Shown: positions 8,333 to 16,304 of the stretch, one piece after another | Layout: every line of letters begins with the position of its first letter | Position numbering within the stretch: position 1 is the stretch's first letter | Assembly (NCBI RefSeq): GCF_003364115.1 | Contig: NZ_NXLL01000016.1 | Span: 1-49,365, forward strand | Length of the DNA stretch: 49,365 nt | Reading direction: 5' to 3' | From: Helicobacter sp. MIT 00-7814 | GTDB lineage: Bacteria > Campylobacterota > Campylobacteria > Campylobacterales > Helicobacteraceae | Notes under the pieces: generated by a model | Databases searched by the model: none | What the model saw: the letters and a program-made list of their open reading frames with translations, nothing else | What the model was told of the DNA's origin: nothing | Program-made: the position numbers and the translations under genes

Positions 8333-9682
8333 TTATTTGCTTTGTAAGATTTTCTCGCTCAAAACGCGTATATCAGACATCGCACCTACGCGCTCAAGAA
8401 GCGTTTTATTGCGTGAGAAAACGCCATTTTTTTCATCTCCGACATACAGGCTACTTACCACCACGCCACCAAGTAAGTTCTCATATTTTTTGCCACTAGT
8501 CACACTCCATGCGCTGTGAGCGACTATTGCCCTGCCTTCAATTGCGCCTAGATAAATCATTATATGCCCTTGAAGCCATAAAATCGTGTAAAAAGGCGTG
8601 GCATTTTGGATAATAAATTCTTCCTTTTTCTTTGCGCTCATTTTGCTTAAATCTGTCGCATTGCTTGCATACAAAACTTGTGCTTTAGAATTTCGTGGCA
8701 AAAAGATTCCATTATGCGCAAAAATATCGCGCACCAAAGCCGAGCAATCCCTTTCCTCATACATTCCGCCCCAGCCGTATTTTTTCCCCATTAACTGCGT
8801 GAGAAAATCCGCCACCAAGCTAGAATCTAGCGTATTTGGAAAGAGAAGAAAATCCTGCTTACTCACGCGCGCGGTGGTGATTTTGGCAGTTGCAGATTCT
8901 GTGCGCGTGTAGATATAGATTTCATATTCTTGCGCACTTTTGAAGTTTGGATTAAGCGCGAAAATCTGCCCCAAACGCGCAATGGTATAAAAATGTCCTT
9001 TAGTATCTTTAATAGTGATATTATCCCTATTTGGCGTAATGTATTCGCTAAATTTTTGGATTGTCGCGCTGTCTTTTGCCTCTACAAAGCCTATGTCGCT
9101 TAGCTCCACCCAGCCATACACGAAGCTTGATTGTATATGCGCAAAGCGCCCGCTTGTGTCAAAATGCGTGATAAGCACAGGCGTGCCTGCAAAGATGAGC
9201 GAGTTTTGCCATCTATCAAAGGGGTAGCCATCTTTTTTTGAAAATTTTGGCATGATTGTGGGCACTGCGCGCACGCTTGTGGTTTTTGTGATGAGGGCTT
9301 TAATTTTGGCTGAAGGGTAAGATTCTAACTGCATAGAATCTAAAAGGCTTTGCGCCTCTTGCAGTGTGTAGGGCTTGGTATTTTCCCCATAGCCTTTGCT
9401 TTTAAGCATATCATAGCGCATCCAAAACACAGAATCCACATCTTTATTTGGCTCTTCGCTCCATGGAGAAAAAAACTTTGCCAAATAATCATTTTTTAAC
9501 TTTTTTAACTCTTCAGGATTTAAAGTTGGCAAAGTGAAGCTCAAAGTCGCCTGCTCGAGATAGTAGTTGGCATTTTGCGGATAGGTGCTTAGATCTTTTG
9601 GTGTTACTTGCACTTTTGTATGCGAGCATGCGCTTAAAAAAAGTGCTACAAAAGCACCTAATGCCCAAAAACTCTTACTCAT
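8333..9682 (-). CDS. SH3-NlpC/P60 lipoprotein, peptidoglycan endopeptidase
   Basis: A 449-residue lipoprotein with lipobox LSAC (Cys19 would be lipidated). An N-terminal helical region precedes two bacterial SH3-like domains (about 130-200 and 220-275). The NlpC/P60 catalytic domain runs from about 285. Its triad candidates are Cys313 in ERDCSALVRD, His373 in QGHIMIYLG and His389 in VAHS. Family members with this order cut gamma-D-Glu-diaminopimelate or related stem-peptide bonds in peptidoglycan. It is probably anchored in the outer or inner membrane facing the periplasm and involved in wall remodelling. AAGGT lies before the ATG. The gene is 17 bp from the preceding Spx-like gene and likely cotranscribed with it. 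Confidence 0.9.
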   Translation of the reverse strand: MSKSFWALGAFVALFLSACSHTKVQVTPKDLSTYPQNANYYLEQATLSFTLPTLNPEELKKLKNDYLAKFFSPWSEEPNKDVDSVFWMRYDMLKSKGYGENTKPYTLQEAQSLLDSMQLESYPSAKIKALITKTTSVRAVPTIMPKFSKKDGYPFDRWQNSLIFAGTPVLITHFDTSGRFAHIQSSFVYGWVELSDIGFVEAKDSATIQKFSEYITPNRDNITIKDTKGHFYTIARLGQIFALNPNFKSAQEYEIYIYTRTESATAKITTARVSKQDFLLFPNTLDSSLVADFLTQLMGKKYGWGGMYEERDCSALVRDIFAHNGIFLPRNSKAQVLYASNATDLSKMSAKKKEEFIIQNATPFYTILWLQGHIMIYLGAIEGRAIVAHSAWSVTSGKKYENLLGGVVVSSLYVGDEKNGVFSRNKTLLERVGAMSDIRVLSEKILQSK

Positions 9683-9698
9683 AGCGCACCTTGTTTAT

Positions 9699-10061
9699 TT
9701 AGAGAGATTTTAGCGCAGAGAGAATGGCTGCTTCATCAAATCCCACTATAAGACTACAATGAGAATTAGAAGGCGCAATCTCAATCACCGGGCGTTTTAT
9801 AAGGCTTGGATTTTCAAGCATTGCTTGGATTTTTTGAGAATCATTAAGGTTTTTTTCCTTTAATCCGAGCTTCTTATAAGTCGTGCCTTTGGTGTTTAGC
9901 AGAATTTCCATACTTGATTTTTCAAGCCAAGAGTGGATATTTTGCAAAGTCGGGGGTGTTTTCTTAAAATCAATAAATTCATACGCAATATTTTTAGAAT
10001 CCAGCAACGCACGCGCCTTTGCCACGCTACCGCAGTTTTTAATCCCATAAAGTTTTATCAT
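9699..10061 (-). CDS. ArsC/Spx-family (YffB-like) thioredoxin-fold protein
   Basis: A 120-residue protein using the ATG at 10061. AAGGA precedes this start, and the family signature begins at its first residues (MIKLYGIKNCGSVAKARALL). The upstream extension of the frame would run into the TerC gene and is not needed. The single N-terminal Cys of NCGSVAKA and the later KRPVIEI (the Arg conserved in ArsC/YffB) place it in the arsenate-reductase-like family. The second Cys of Spx (CxxC) is missing, so it is closer to YffB than to Spx. A glutathione- or thiol-dependent reductase role is typical but unproven. Confidence 0.85.
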   Translation of the reverse strand: MIKLYGIKNCGSVAKARALLDSKNIAYEFIDFKKTPPTLQNIHSWLEKSSMEILLNTKGTTYKKLGLKEKNLNDSQKIQAMLENPSLIKRPVIEIAPSNSHCSLIVGFDEAAILSALKSL

Positions 10062-10120
10062 TTTAAAATCCTTGTTAAAAATCTCACAATGCAAAAGGCG
10101 CGTATTATAGCATAAATGCT

Positions 10121-10858
10121 TTAGTCTTTGCTTTGCTTGCGCCTTTGTAGCCAAAGATTTATCATCTCAACGCCTAGGCTAAAGACGATGGCAAAATACA
10201 AGTATCCCTTTGGTATGTGGAAATGCAAAGAATCTGCCACAAGCGCCACGCCAATAAGGATTAAAAACGCTAGGGCGAGCACTTTTATCGTTGGGTTGCG
10301 CTCGACAAATTCTGAAATGCTTTGCGCGGCAAGCATCATCACGCCAATAGCTACAATAATGGCTAAAACCATCACCACAAGATTTTCTGCCATACCAACT
10401 GCGGTAATGACGGAATCTAGGCTAAAGACAATATCAAGCAAAGCAATTTGTGCGATAACAAGAAAAAAAGAATGCGTGAGCTTTGCTTTTGCCTGCTCGC
10501 TTTCGCCTTGCGCCATTTGGTGGATTTCAAGCGTGCTTTTGTAGATTAAAAACAATCCACCTAAAAATAACACCACATCGCGCCAAGAGACTCCAAAATC
10601 ACCAATGTAAAAAAACGGCTCTTTTAAATGCACGAGTAAAAAGATAAGGCTTAGAAGTAAGATTCTCGTTACACACGCAAATGCAAGCCCCAAAATCCGC
10701 GCTCTTTGACGCATGGATTCCGGTAGGCGCGAGACAAGCACAGCGATAAAAATAATATTATCAATCCCTAGCACAATTTCCATAATGCTAAGCGTGCCAA
10801 GTGCCAGCCAATTATGCGCATCAAATATCCATGTAAATAAAAAAGAAAACGCCTCCAT
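10121..10858 (-). CDS. TerC-family integral membrane protein
   Basis: The 245-residue protein has about seven membrane helices and the family's acidic intramembrane motifs: MEIVLGIDNIIFIA near residue 25 and DIVFSLDSVITAVGMAEN near residue 140. Family members are linked to metal-ion (notably Mn) efflux or loading of exported proteins. I chose the ATG at 10858. A TTG at 10873 in the same frame overlaps corA, but its AAGG would touch the start codon. It directly follows CorA on the same strand, giving a two-gene divalent-cation membrane module. Substrate is inferred only from the family. Confidence 0.88.
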   Translation of the reverse strand: MEAFSFLFTWIFDAHNWLALGTLSIMEIVLGIDNIIFIAVLVSRLPESMRQRARILGLAFACVTRILLLSLIFLLVHLKEPFFYIGDFGVSWRDVVLFLGGLFLIYKSTLEIHQMAQGESEQAKAKLTHSFFLVIAQIALLDIVFSLDSVITAVGMAENLVVMVLAIIVAIGVMMLAAQSISEFVERNPTIKVLALAFLILIGVALVADSLHFHIPKGYLYFAIVFSLGVEMINLWLQRRKQSKD

Positions 10859-10863
10859 AAAAG

Positions 10864-11814
10864 CTATAACCAACCTTTTTTCTTAAAATACACAATGGGG
10901 AAAATCGTGGAAAGTATCATAATGACAAGCACCACAGGATAGGCAAACTCCCAATGCGTCTCTGGCATATAGTCAAAGTTCATTCCATAAATCGTGCCAA
11001 TGAGCGTTGGGGGCATCATCGCTACGGTCACAACGGTGAAAAGCTTAATCGTCTTATTTTGCTCGATATTAATTTGGTTTGTCAAAATATTTTGGATATT
11101 ATCAAGCGCATTCATATTTACCGCGGTAAATTCCACAAGCGAGTTTAAGTCTTTTAGCACGATTGTGAGATTTTTTTTCGTATCAATATCGGCTTTGTTG
11201 CTTTTTAAAATCGCGGTAATCGCGCGGCGCTTATCAAAAAGAGAATCCCTAACGCTCATATTAAGCTCTTGAAGGTTTGAAAGCCGCTCAAGCATTTCAT
11301 CATAATCTGTAAGCTGCTCGCTAAAGACGCTTTTGCGTAAGATTCTGGTTTCTTTTGCCGCAGATTCTAGCAAGTCGGCGTCTTTCTCCACGCGCGCTTC
11401 AAAAATTTTGGCGATTAGATCAAAGCCATCTTCGAAGTTTTTTGGGCTTGCAAGCACAATGGCTTGTATCTCATCAAACACCTTAAACTCGCTGTAGCGG
11501 ATAGTAAAAAGGATATTTTTATGCAGGATAAATGTAATCGTCTCATTCACAAGCTCGCTAGCGTTGCGCACGAGGAAGTAAGTGTTTATCGTGATGCTGT
11601 TGCTATCTTCCCAGTAGCGCGCGGATTGCTCGATTTCCTCGCGCTCTTCTTTGGTAGGAATGTCGAGGTTGTAGGTGTTTGCGATGTAATTAACCTCCGT
11701 GCTTGTAGGCTCAAAAAGGTCAATCCAAAGAATCGTCTCGCCTAACTCAACGCCTGAAGTCAGCTCGAAACTCTCCCTGCTCACAAAACCATTTTTTTTG
11801 AAAAATATATTCAT
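10864..11814 (-). CDS. corA: CorA magnesium/cobalt transporter
   Basis: The 316-residue protein shows the long cytoplasmic alpha/beta and stalk region and two C-terminal membrane helices. The signature [10 protein letters not shown] sits at the end of the first helix (GMN motif), followed by the acidic loop and a lysine-rich tail (YFKKKGWL). CorA forms a pentameric Mg2+ channel in the inner membrane. The ATG at 11814 has AAGGA five bases before it. The frame remains open upstream to a GTG at 11883 through repeat copy B, but that extension consists of repeat-derived residues and is probably not translated. A -10-like TAAAAT at 11901-11906 would place the repeat hairpin in the 5' leader. Confidence 0.95.
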   Translation of the reverse strand: MNIFFKKNGFVSRESFELTSGVELGETILWIDLFEPTSTEVNYIANTYNLDIPTKEEREEIEQSARYWEDSNSITINTYFLVRNASELVNETITFILHKNILFTIRYSEFKVFDEIQAIVLASPKNFEDGFDLIAKIFEARVEKDADLLESAAKETRILRKSVFSEQLTDYDEMLERLSNLQELNMSVRDSLFDKRRAITAILKSNKADIDTKKNLTIVLKDLNSLVEFTAVNMNALDNIQNILTNQINIEQNKTIKLFTVVTVAMMPPTLIGTIYGMNFDYMPETHWEFAYPVVLVIMILSTIFPIVYFKKKGWL

Positions 11815-11829
11815 GTTATTCCTTAGAAT

Positions 11830-11964
11830 GTATCGCCTTGTGCGAGTAAATCGCACTTCGGCTCCGCGAAAGCTTGTTTGCACTTCGCTTACGCGCGCAT
11901 ATTTTACCCTATTTAGTTATCAAGGCTTTAAGATTCTCTAACGCTGTTTTGTGATTTGAGAATC
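11830..11964 (+). repeat. Dispersed palindromic repeat, copy B
   Basis: Copy B begins GTATCGCC and has a perfect stem GTGCGA (11840-11845) / TCGCAC (11851-11856) around the loop GTAAA. The conserved CTTCGGCTCCGC segment follows, then a tail at 11931-11964 that is itself bounded by GATTCT and AGAATC. It is followed, 148 bp start to start, by copy C. It lies directly upstream of corA, and its translated strand is in frame with corA. Confidence 0.8.
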
Positions 11965-11977
11965 TACTCCTTAAGAT

Positions 11978-12089
11978 GTATCACTTGCAAGAGCAAAGCC
12001 CTTGCAAGCTCCGCTCCGCGCACATACACGACCTTTTTTGGTTGCTAAGGTTGTAAGATTCTGTAACGCCGTTTTGTGATTTGAAAATC
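11978..12089 (+). repeat. Dispersed palindromic repeat, copy C
   Basis: Copy C begins GTATCAC and has a perfect 8-bp stem, CTTGCAAG at 11984-11991 and again at 12001-12008, around AGCAAAGCC. CTCCGCTCCGCGCACATAC and TTTTTTGGTTG follow. The 34-base tail (12056-12089) matches the copy B tail at 31 of 34 positions. The whole 11815-12102 gap between corA and the next gene is thus filled by two tandem copies and holds no other gene that I can see. Confidence 0.8.
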
Positions 12090-12102
12090 CCAGAATCTTT
12101 AT

Positions 12103-12864
12103 CTATTCACACACAAAACTTACTTGCGCGCCAAGTTGCTTTTGCTGTGTTGATTCTATAGGCTCTGCACTCAAATTTGACGCAAGCGCCATAGAAGCGT
12201 GTGAGCGCAAAAGTTGAGTTTCATTAAAGGAAAGCTTCACGCTTCTGCAAGTTTTCCCCAAATGCTGGCTAAAGTTGCCCTCGCTCTCTTTTATTTTTGC
12301 AAACAACGCTTCCTCAAGCTCGCCTCGCACCTTTTGTGCTTGCTCTTTGCTTAGCGCGGTGTTGATAGTTGGGATAATCAGCGTAAAATACCCAAGATTA
12401 TTGCTTATAGAATCCGCTTCTTGCATCATCGTAGCGTATTTTTCAAACTCTTCTTTTTTGAAAGTGCAAGAAAAATCCGCGCTTAAACGCTGTCCGCTCA
12501 AGGTTTTTACGCCATCTTTGTAAGAATAGCTCGGCTCAAGCGTGTAGCTTCCACCTTTGCAAAGCTCACTTTGCGCGAACTTTTCAGAAACTTTTTGAAA
12601 CGCCACATCAATGACCGCTTTTTCCTCATTACTAAGGTTCATTTTTTTAGCGAGATTCTCACTTTCTTTAATCTTTGGGAAAGCAACATAAGAATCCGGC
12701 ATAACGTTCACCTGCGCTTCAACATACGCTTCCACCGCCATAGGCTCTTTTATGAAGCGCGAAAACAGCGCGTTGCCCTGCAAAAAAAGCATATAAAACA
12801 CAATCCCGCCCACAAAAAGCGCCAACGCAAACACCGCAAATAAAAAAGTCTTAATCCATGTCAT
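12103..12864 (-). CDS. Membrane-anchored periplasmic protein of unknown function
   Basis: The 253-residue protein has an N-terminal anchor (about residues 5-28) and a soluble periplasmic domain of about 220 residues with four cysteines (in SELCKGG, DFSCTF, GKTCRS and SFVCE), which could form two disulfides. I do not recognise the family. The ATG at 12864 is preceded by AAGGA six bases away; a TTG two codons earlier is less likely. A TGCTATAAT extended -10 lies at 12894-12899, so it probably has its own promoter although aroE lies upstream on the same strand. No enzymatic motif is visible. Confidence 0.75.
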   Translation of the reverse strand: MTWIKTFLFAVFALALFVGGIVFYMLFLQGNALFSRFIKEPMAVEAYVEAQVNVMPDSYVAFPKIKESENLAKKMNLSNEEKAVIDVAFQKVSEKFAQSELCKGGSYTLEPSYSYKDGVKTLSGQRLSADFSCTFKKEEFEKYATMMQEADSISNNLGYFTLIIPTINTALSKEQAQKVRGELEEALFAKIKESEGNFSQHLGKTCRSVKLSFNETQLLRSHASMALASNLSAEPIESTQQKQLGAQVSFVCE

Positions 12865-12893
12865 TTTCAATCCTTCAAAAACAAAATCCGCCC

Positions 12894-12899
12894 ATTATA
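12894..12899 (-). promoter_or_regulatory. Extended -10 promoter element
   Basis: On the minus strand the sequence reads TTTTGCTATAATGG, a near-perfect extended -10 (TG-N-TATAAT). It lies about 30 bases before the ATG at 12864. Helicobacter housekeeping promoters rely on this -10 and often lack a recognisable -35. Confidence 0.6.
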
Positions 12900-12962
12900 G
12901 CAAAATAAAGCGACTTAAGGTTTGGTAAGATTCTATATTCCAAAAGATGTTGATTGAAATTT

Positions 12963-13799
12963 TTAGATTTTAAGCGCGTTCATAATGCTAAGCGCGTCTT
13001 CAAACGCACATTGCTTAAAGGTGAAAAGCTCGTTGCTTAGGGCTGCTTGATTGATAAGCATTTGCGTGCCATCTTGCGTGTGAAGCCCTAAACTTTTTGC
13101 AAGCAAGAGAAAGGGCGTATCCGCGCCATACACGAGATCAAAGGCATAATTTGCACGAGAGAGAATCTGCGTAAGAAGCCCAGAATCTAGCGGAAGCGCG
13201 CTTGAATGCATACTTTTTAGCCCCGCTGGCGTGGTGTTTATGACAATATCAAAATGCTTAGATTCTAAGGCAGAGAGATTTTTTAACTCAGGGCTAAAGC
13301 ATGCAAAGTCGCCAAAAGCGCTTAGTCGCGCGCTTGAGCGGTTATAGATGCTTGTCTCTATGCCTTGGGCGTGCAAAATACTCGCGCATGCTTTCGCCGA
13401 GCCACCAGCGCCCAAAATAAGCGCGGATCTCACGCCAAAGCGCTCAATACACATAAAAAAGCCCTCCGCGTCAGTATTGTAGCCGATGATTTTTTCGCCT
13501 TCCAAAACCCAAGTATTCACCGCGCCAATCTCTTTAGCAATGCCCCGCACGCAATCGGCTTCCCTAAACGCGGATTCTTTAAAAGGAATGGTGATATTTG
13601 CGCCGCTCAAACCAAGCTCTTTGAAGCTCGTATAAAGGCTCGGCGCATTCTTAAAATCCTGTGCGCTCGCGCTAAAAGCAGAATCTAAGCACGCGCGCCC
13701 ATAAAAGCAATCAAGCCCTTTTTGCAAAAACACCGCATTGTGTAAAAGCGGGGATTTGGAATGCGAGATAGGATTCCCAAAAACGCAAAATTGTCGCAA
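12963..13799 (-). CDS. aroE: Shikimate 5-dehydrogenase
   Basis: The 278-residue enzyme reduces 3-dehydroshikimate to shikimate with NADPH in aromatic amino acid synthesis. Visible landmarks are NPISHSKSPLLHN (shikimate pocket, about residues 8-20), NITIPFKE with the catalytic Lys, GAGGSAKA (NADP loop), NTTPAG, and GTQMLINQAALSN at the C-terminus. I place the start at TTG 13799, just after the TAG of the upstream SH3 gene. GGTGGAG at the end of that gene serves as ribosome site, so translation is probably coupled. The longer frame to 13844 adds residues with no family match. From memory, aroE next to an SH3-domain gene also occurs in H. pylori. Confidence 0.93.
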   Translation of the reverse strand: MRQFCVFGNPISHSKSPLLHNAVFLQKGLDCFYGRACLDSAFSASAQDFKNAPSLYTSFKELGLSGANITIPFKESAFREADCVRGIAKEIGAVNTWVLEGEKIIGYNTDAEGFFMCIERFGVRSALILGAGGSAKACASILHAQGIETSIYNRSSARLSAFGDFACFSPELKNLSALESKHFDIVINTTPAGLKSMHSSALPLDSGLLTQILSRANYAFDLVYGADTPFLLLAKSLGLHTQDGTQMLINQAALSNELFTFKQCAFEDALSIMNALKI

Positions 13800-13800
13800 A

Positions 13801-14724
13801 CTACTCCACCTCTTTAAGCAAGCGCAAAGCGATGTAGCCCTCACTCCCAGAGTTTAGCAAAACATGCGCCCACGCGACATCATCGATAGTGATCGTTTCT
13901 GCAACGCGCACTTTTTTACCAGATTCAATAGAAGCAATCACTGCGGAATCTACAATCGGGCTCGTGCGGACATTTGCCCTACGCGCGATAACCTCATAAA
14001 GCCTAATGGTGTGCTCTTGCATGCTTGAGTGCGTATGGTGGCGATCAGCTAAGGCATTTTGCGCGCTTTGTGGTAAATCCTTTTCCTCCACTATTTTTGC
14101 TAAATATGCTGCGATATAGCCATGCTGCGCGCTATTAAGCTTAATCTCAAGCCAATCATTTTGACTTTGGACAAGCTCATAACTTTCATTGAGCTGCGCC
14201 CTTTTCACAATCGCGCTTTGCGTGTCAGGCTGTGCGCGGACATTGACGCTTTTTGCAGTGATGAGCGCGTAGGTGGTGGGCTGTGGCGTGGCTGGATTCT
14301 CTAAATCTTTGTTTGAATCTTGTGTGAGCTTTGCTTGAGCGATGATTTGATCTTGCAAAGTCTGGGCTTGCGAAGAATCCACTGAAATGGCAGAATCTTG
14401 AGCTTGTGGCGCTTGTGTGGTGGCAACTTGTGGCGCTGGTTGGGTTTGTGGTGCTTCTGGCGCTTGATTTTGTGGCTCTTGCGTAGTTTGTGCTGTCGCT
14501 AGGTTTGCGCTTTGTGGCTCATCTTGCGTGCTTGCGTAGAGAATCTCTGGCTGTTTTTGTGGCTCTTTTTGCGCTTGCTGTGGCGTGTCTTGCGCGATAG
14601 ATTGGGCATTGTGCTTGAGATTTTTATCCTTCACCCCAAGAAACACAAAATAATACAAACAAACGCCGGCAATTACGATAAGTGTAGGGATTGAGTAAAG
14701 CTTAATAAGCGATTTTAATGGCAA
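13801..14724 (-). CDS. Membrane-anchored protein with two bacterial SH3 domains
   Basis: The 307-residue protein has one N-terminal membrane helix (about residues 11-30), then a long low-complexity region rich in Gln, Pro, Thr and Ala (about 35-150). Two SH3b domains follow: ALITAKSVNVRAQPDTQS at about 153 and VIARRANVRTSPIVDSA at about 245. Such domains bind peptidoglycan peptides or glycan. No catalytic domain is present. The gene lies 9 bp downstream of purM and 1 bp upstream of aroE, so it is inside the operon. I infer a wall-sensing or scaffold role in the periplasm. The Pro/Gln linker may span the periplasm. Confidence 0.82.
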   Translation of the reverse strand: MPLKSLIKLYSIPTLIVIAGVCLYYFVFLGVKDKNLKHNAQSIAQDTPQQAQKEPQKQPEILYASTQDEPQSANLATAQTTQEPQNQAPEAPQTQPAPQVATTQAPQAQDSAISVDSSQAQTLQDQIIAQAKLTQDSNKDLENPATPQPTTYALITAKSVNVRAQPDTQSAIVKRAQLNESYELVQSQNDWLEIKLNSAQHGYIAAYLAKIVEEKDLPQSAQNALADRHHTHSSMQEHTIRLYEVIARRANVRTSPIVDSAVIASIESGKKVRVAETITIDDVAWAHVLLNSGSEGYIALRLLKEVE

Positions 14725-14733
14725 TCTGCCCCC

Positions 14734-15729
14734 TTAGATAATTTCCACGCCTTGCGTGTGTTCCAAATGCCCGATGAGATAGCCACCGCTTTGGGCTAGC
14801 ACGCTTTCACATTCTTTTTCACCAACAGCAAGAATCATTCCAACACCCATATTAAAAGTGCGGTAGCATTCCTTTTCATCAACATGCTCTCTCAAAAGCT
14901 CAAAAATCCCCTGCGAGCGGATCGCACTTTTTTTAATCCTTGCGCCAAGATGCGGGGGCAAAATACGCGGGAGATTTTCCACAATGCCACCGCCTGTGAT
15001 ATGCGCGAGGGCTTTAATGCGCGATTTATTTTGCTTAAAAATATCCACATAAATTTTTGTCGGCTCTAAAAGTGTTTGGATTAGCGTTTTGCCTTCAAAT
15101 TCAGAATCTAAGCGCAATTGCAACTTTTCAAAAAGCACCTTGCGCGCAAGCGAAAAGCCATTAGAATGCAAGCCACTTGAAGGCAGCGCGATGAGACAAT
15201 CGCCAGATTCGAGCAAATGCGCCCTCTCTAACTCATCTTTTTCAGCAATCCCTACCGCAAAGCCAGCTAAGTCAAAATCCCCAGCCTTATACATTCCGGG
15301 CATCTCCGCACTCTCTCCGCCAATAAGCGCGCACCCAGCGATTTTACACCCCTTAACAATGCCAGAAATAACCTCCAGCGCGCTTTTTTTATCAAGCTTC
15401 CCCGTGGCGTAATAATCAAGGAAAAAAAGCGGTGTGGCAAAATTGCAAATAAGATCATTCACGCACATTGCAACTAAATCAATCCCCACGCTATCAAAGC
15501 GCTTAGATTCAATCGCAAGGGCAAGTTTAGTCCCAACGCCATCAGTGGCGCCCAATATCACAGGCTCTCTAAACCCGCTAGGCAGTGCATACGCGCCTGC
15601 AAATGAGCCGATTCCACCTATGACATTTTTATCAAAAGTGCTTGCCACAAGCGGTTTGAGCCCATCGACTAGCGCGTTTCCCTCATCAATATCTACACCA
15701 GAATCTTTATAGCTGATTTTATTTTGCAC
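14734..15729 (-). CDS. purM: Phosphoribosylformylglycinamidine cyclo-ligase
   Basis: The 331-residue enzyme makes aminoimidazole ribonucleotide from FGAM with ATP, the fifth step of purine synthesis. Landmarks are SYKDSGVDIDEGNALV at the N-terminus, ATDGVGTKLALA, GIDLVAMCVNDLI, GGESAEMPGMY and HITGGGIVENLPR. Length and order fit the family. Two starts are possible. ATG 15735 has AAGGA directly touching it, while GTG 15729 has AAGGA at six bases, which matches other genes here. I prefer 15729. Confidence 0.95.
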   Translation of the reverse strand: MQNKISYKDSGVDIDEGNALVDGLKPLVASTFDKNVIGGIGSFAGAYALPSGFREPVILGATDGVGTKLALAIESKRFDSVGIDLVAMCVNDLICNFATPLFFLDYYATGKLDKKSALEVISGIVKGCKIAGCALIGGESAEMPGMYKAGDFDLAGFAVGIAEKDELERAHLLESGDCLIALPSSGLHSNGFSLARKVLFEKLQLRLDSEFEGKTLIQTLLEPTKIYVDIFKQNKSRIKALAHITGGGIVENLPRILPPHLGARIKKSAIRSQGIFELLREHVDEKECYRTFNMGVGMILAVGEKECESVLAQSGGYLIGHLEHTQGVEII

Positions 15730-15770
15730 AAGCATTCCTTTTGGGTAAATTAGGGCGTAATTGTAGCATA

Positions 15771-16304
15771 TTATCGCGCAAGGTTATCCAGCACGCCAAA
15801 GAGGAATTCTATATCCTCGCGCTCTCGGCGCAGTTTTTTATGCTCCTCGCTCAAAATCTCGCGTGTCGTTTGCAAACTCGCAATGTCCTTGCTAAGGTAA
15901 TAAATGCTATTTGCCAAATAAATTTTTGGAAAAAAAAGTGCCAGCGCACCAAAAAAAAGACAAAATCCAAAAACAAGCTCCCTAACGCCCAAACCATTAT
16001 CGTCTAAATCCTTTACAAGAGCCTCTTTTATGGAATCTTGCGAGTTTTGGGAAGTTTGAAAATCCTTTAAATCTTGTGTTTGGTTTTCATAACTTTGTGG
16101 ATTGTGCGTTTTGGAATCTGCTGATTCTAGCGGGGATTTTACGCTTTGAGTTTGTGGAATGTATAAATTTTGTGGCGCGCGCGCTTGCAAGCTTTCATTA
16201 TTTGTGTCATTTGTATCATTCATGCCTAACGCAGAATCTCGCGTGTTTTGGCTTTGTAAATTCCCTAGATTTAAATCGCGCACATCCATTGTCGTTTCTT
16301 TCAT
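15771..16304 (-). CDS. FtsL-like bitopic coiled-coil protein
   Basis: The 177-residue protein has a long, polar, Gln/Asn/Ser-rich N-terminal region (1-100), one membrane helix (about 106-127, ELVFGFCLFFGALALFF) and a C-terminal periplasmic heptad region (SKDIASLQTTREILSEEHKK and beyond). Its ATG overlaps the stop of rsmH (ATGA). In many bacteria the gene immediately after rsmH/mraW is ftsL, a bitopic divisome protein with this topology. Position plus topology make an FtsL role plausible, but the sequence is too divergent to be sure, and the cytoplasmic tail is unusually long for FtsL. No penicillin-binding protein gene follows. Confidence 0.65.
   Translation of the reverse strand: MKETTMDVRDLNLGNLQSQNTRDSALGMNDTNDTNNESLQARAPQNLYIPQTQSVKSPLESADSKTHNPQSYENQTQDLKDFQTSQNSQDSIKEALVKDLDDNGLGVRELVFGFCLFFGALALFFPKIYLANSIYYLSKDIASLQTTREILSEEHKKLRREREDIEFLFGVLDNLAR

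Noticed and set aside
15947-15954. A8 run in the FtsL-like gene as a phase-variable tract
   Set aside because: Eight bases is short for slippage in this group, and such runs are common in AT-rich coding DNA.
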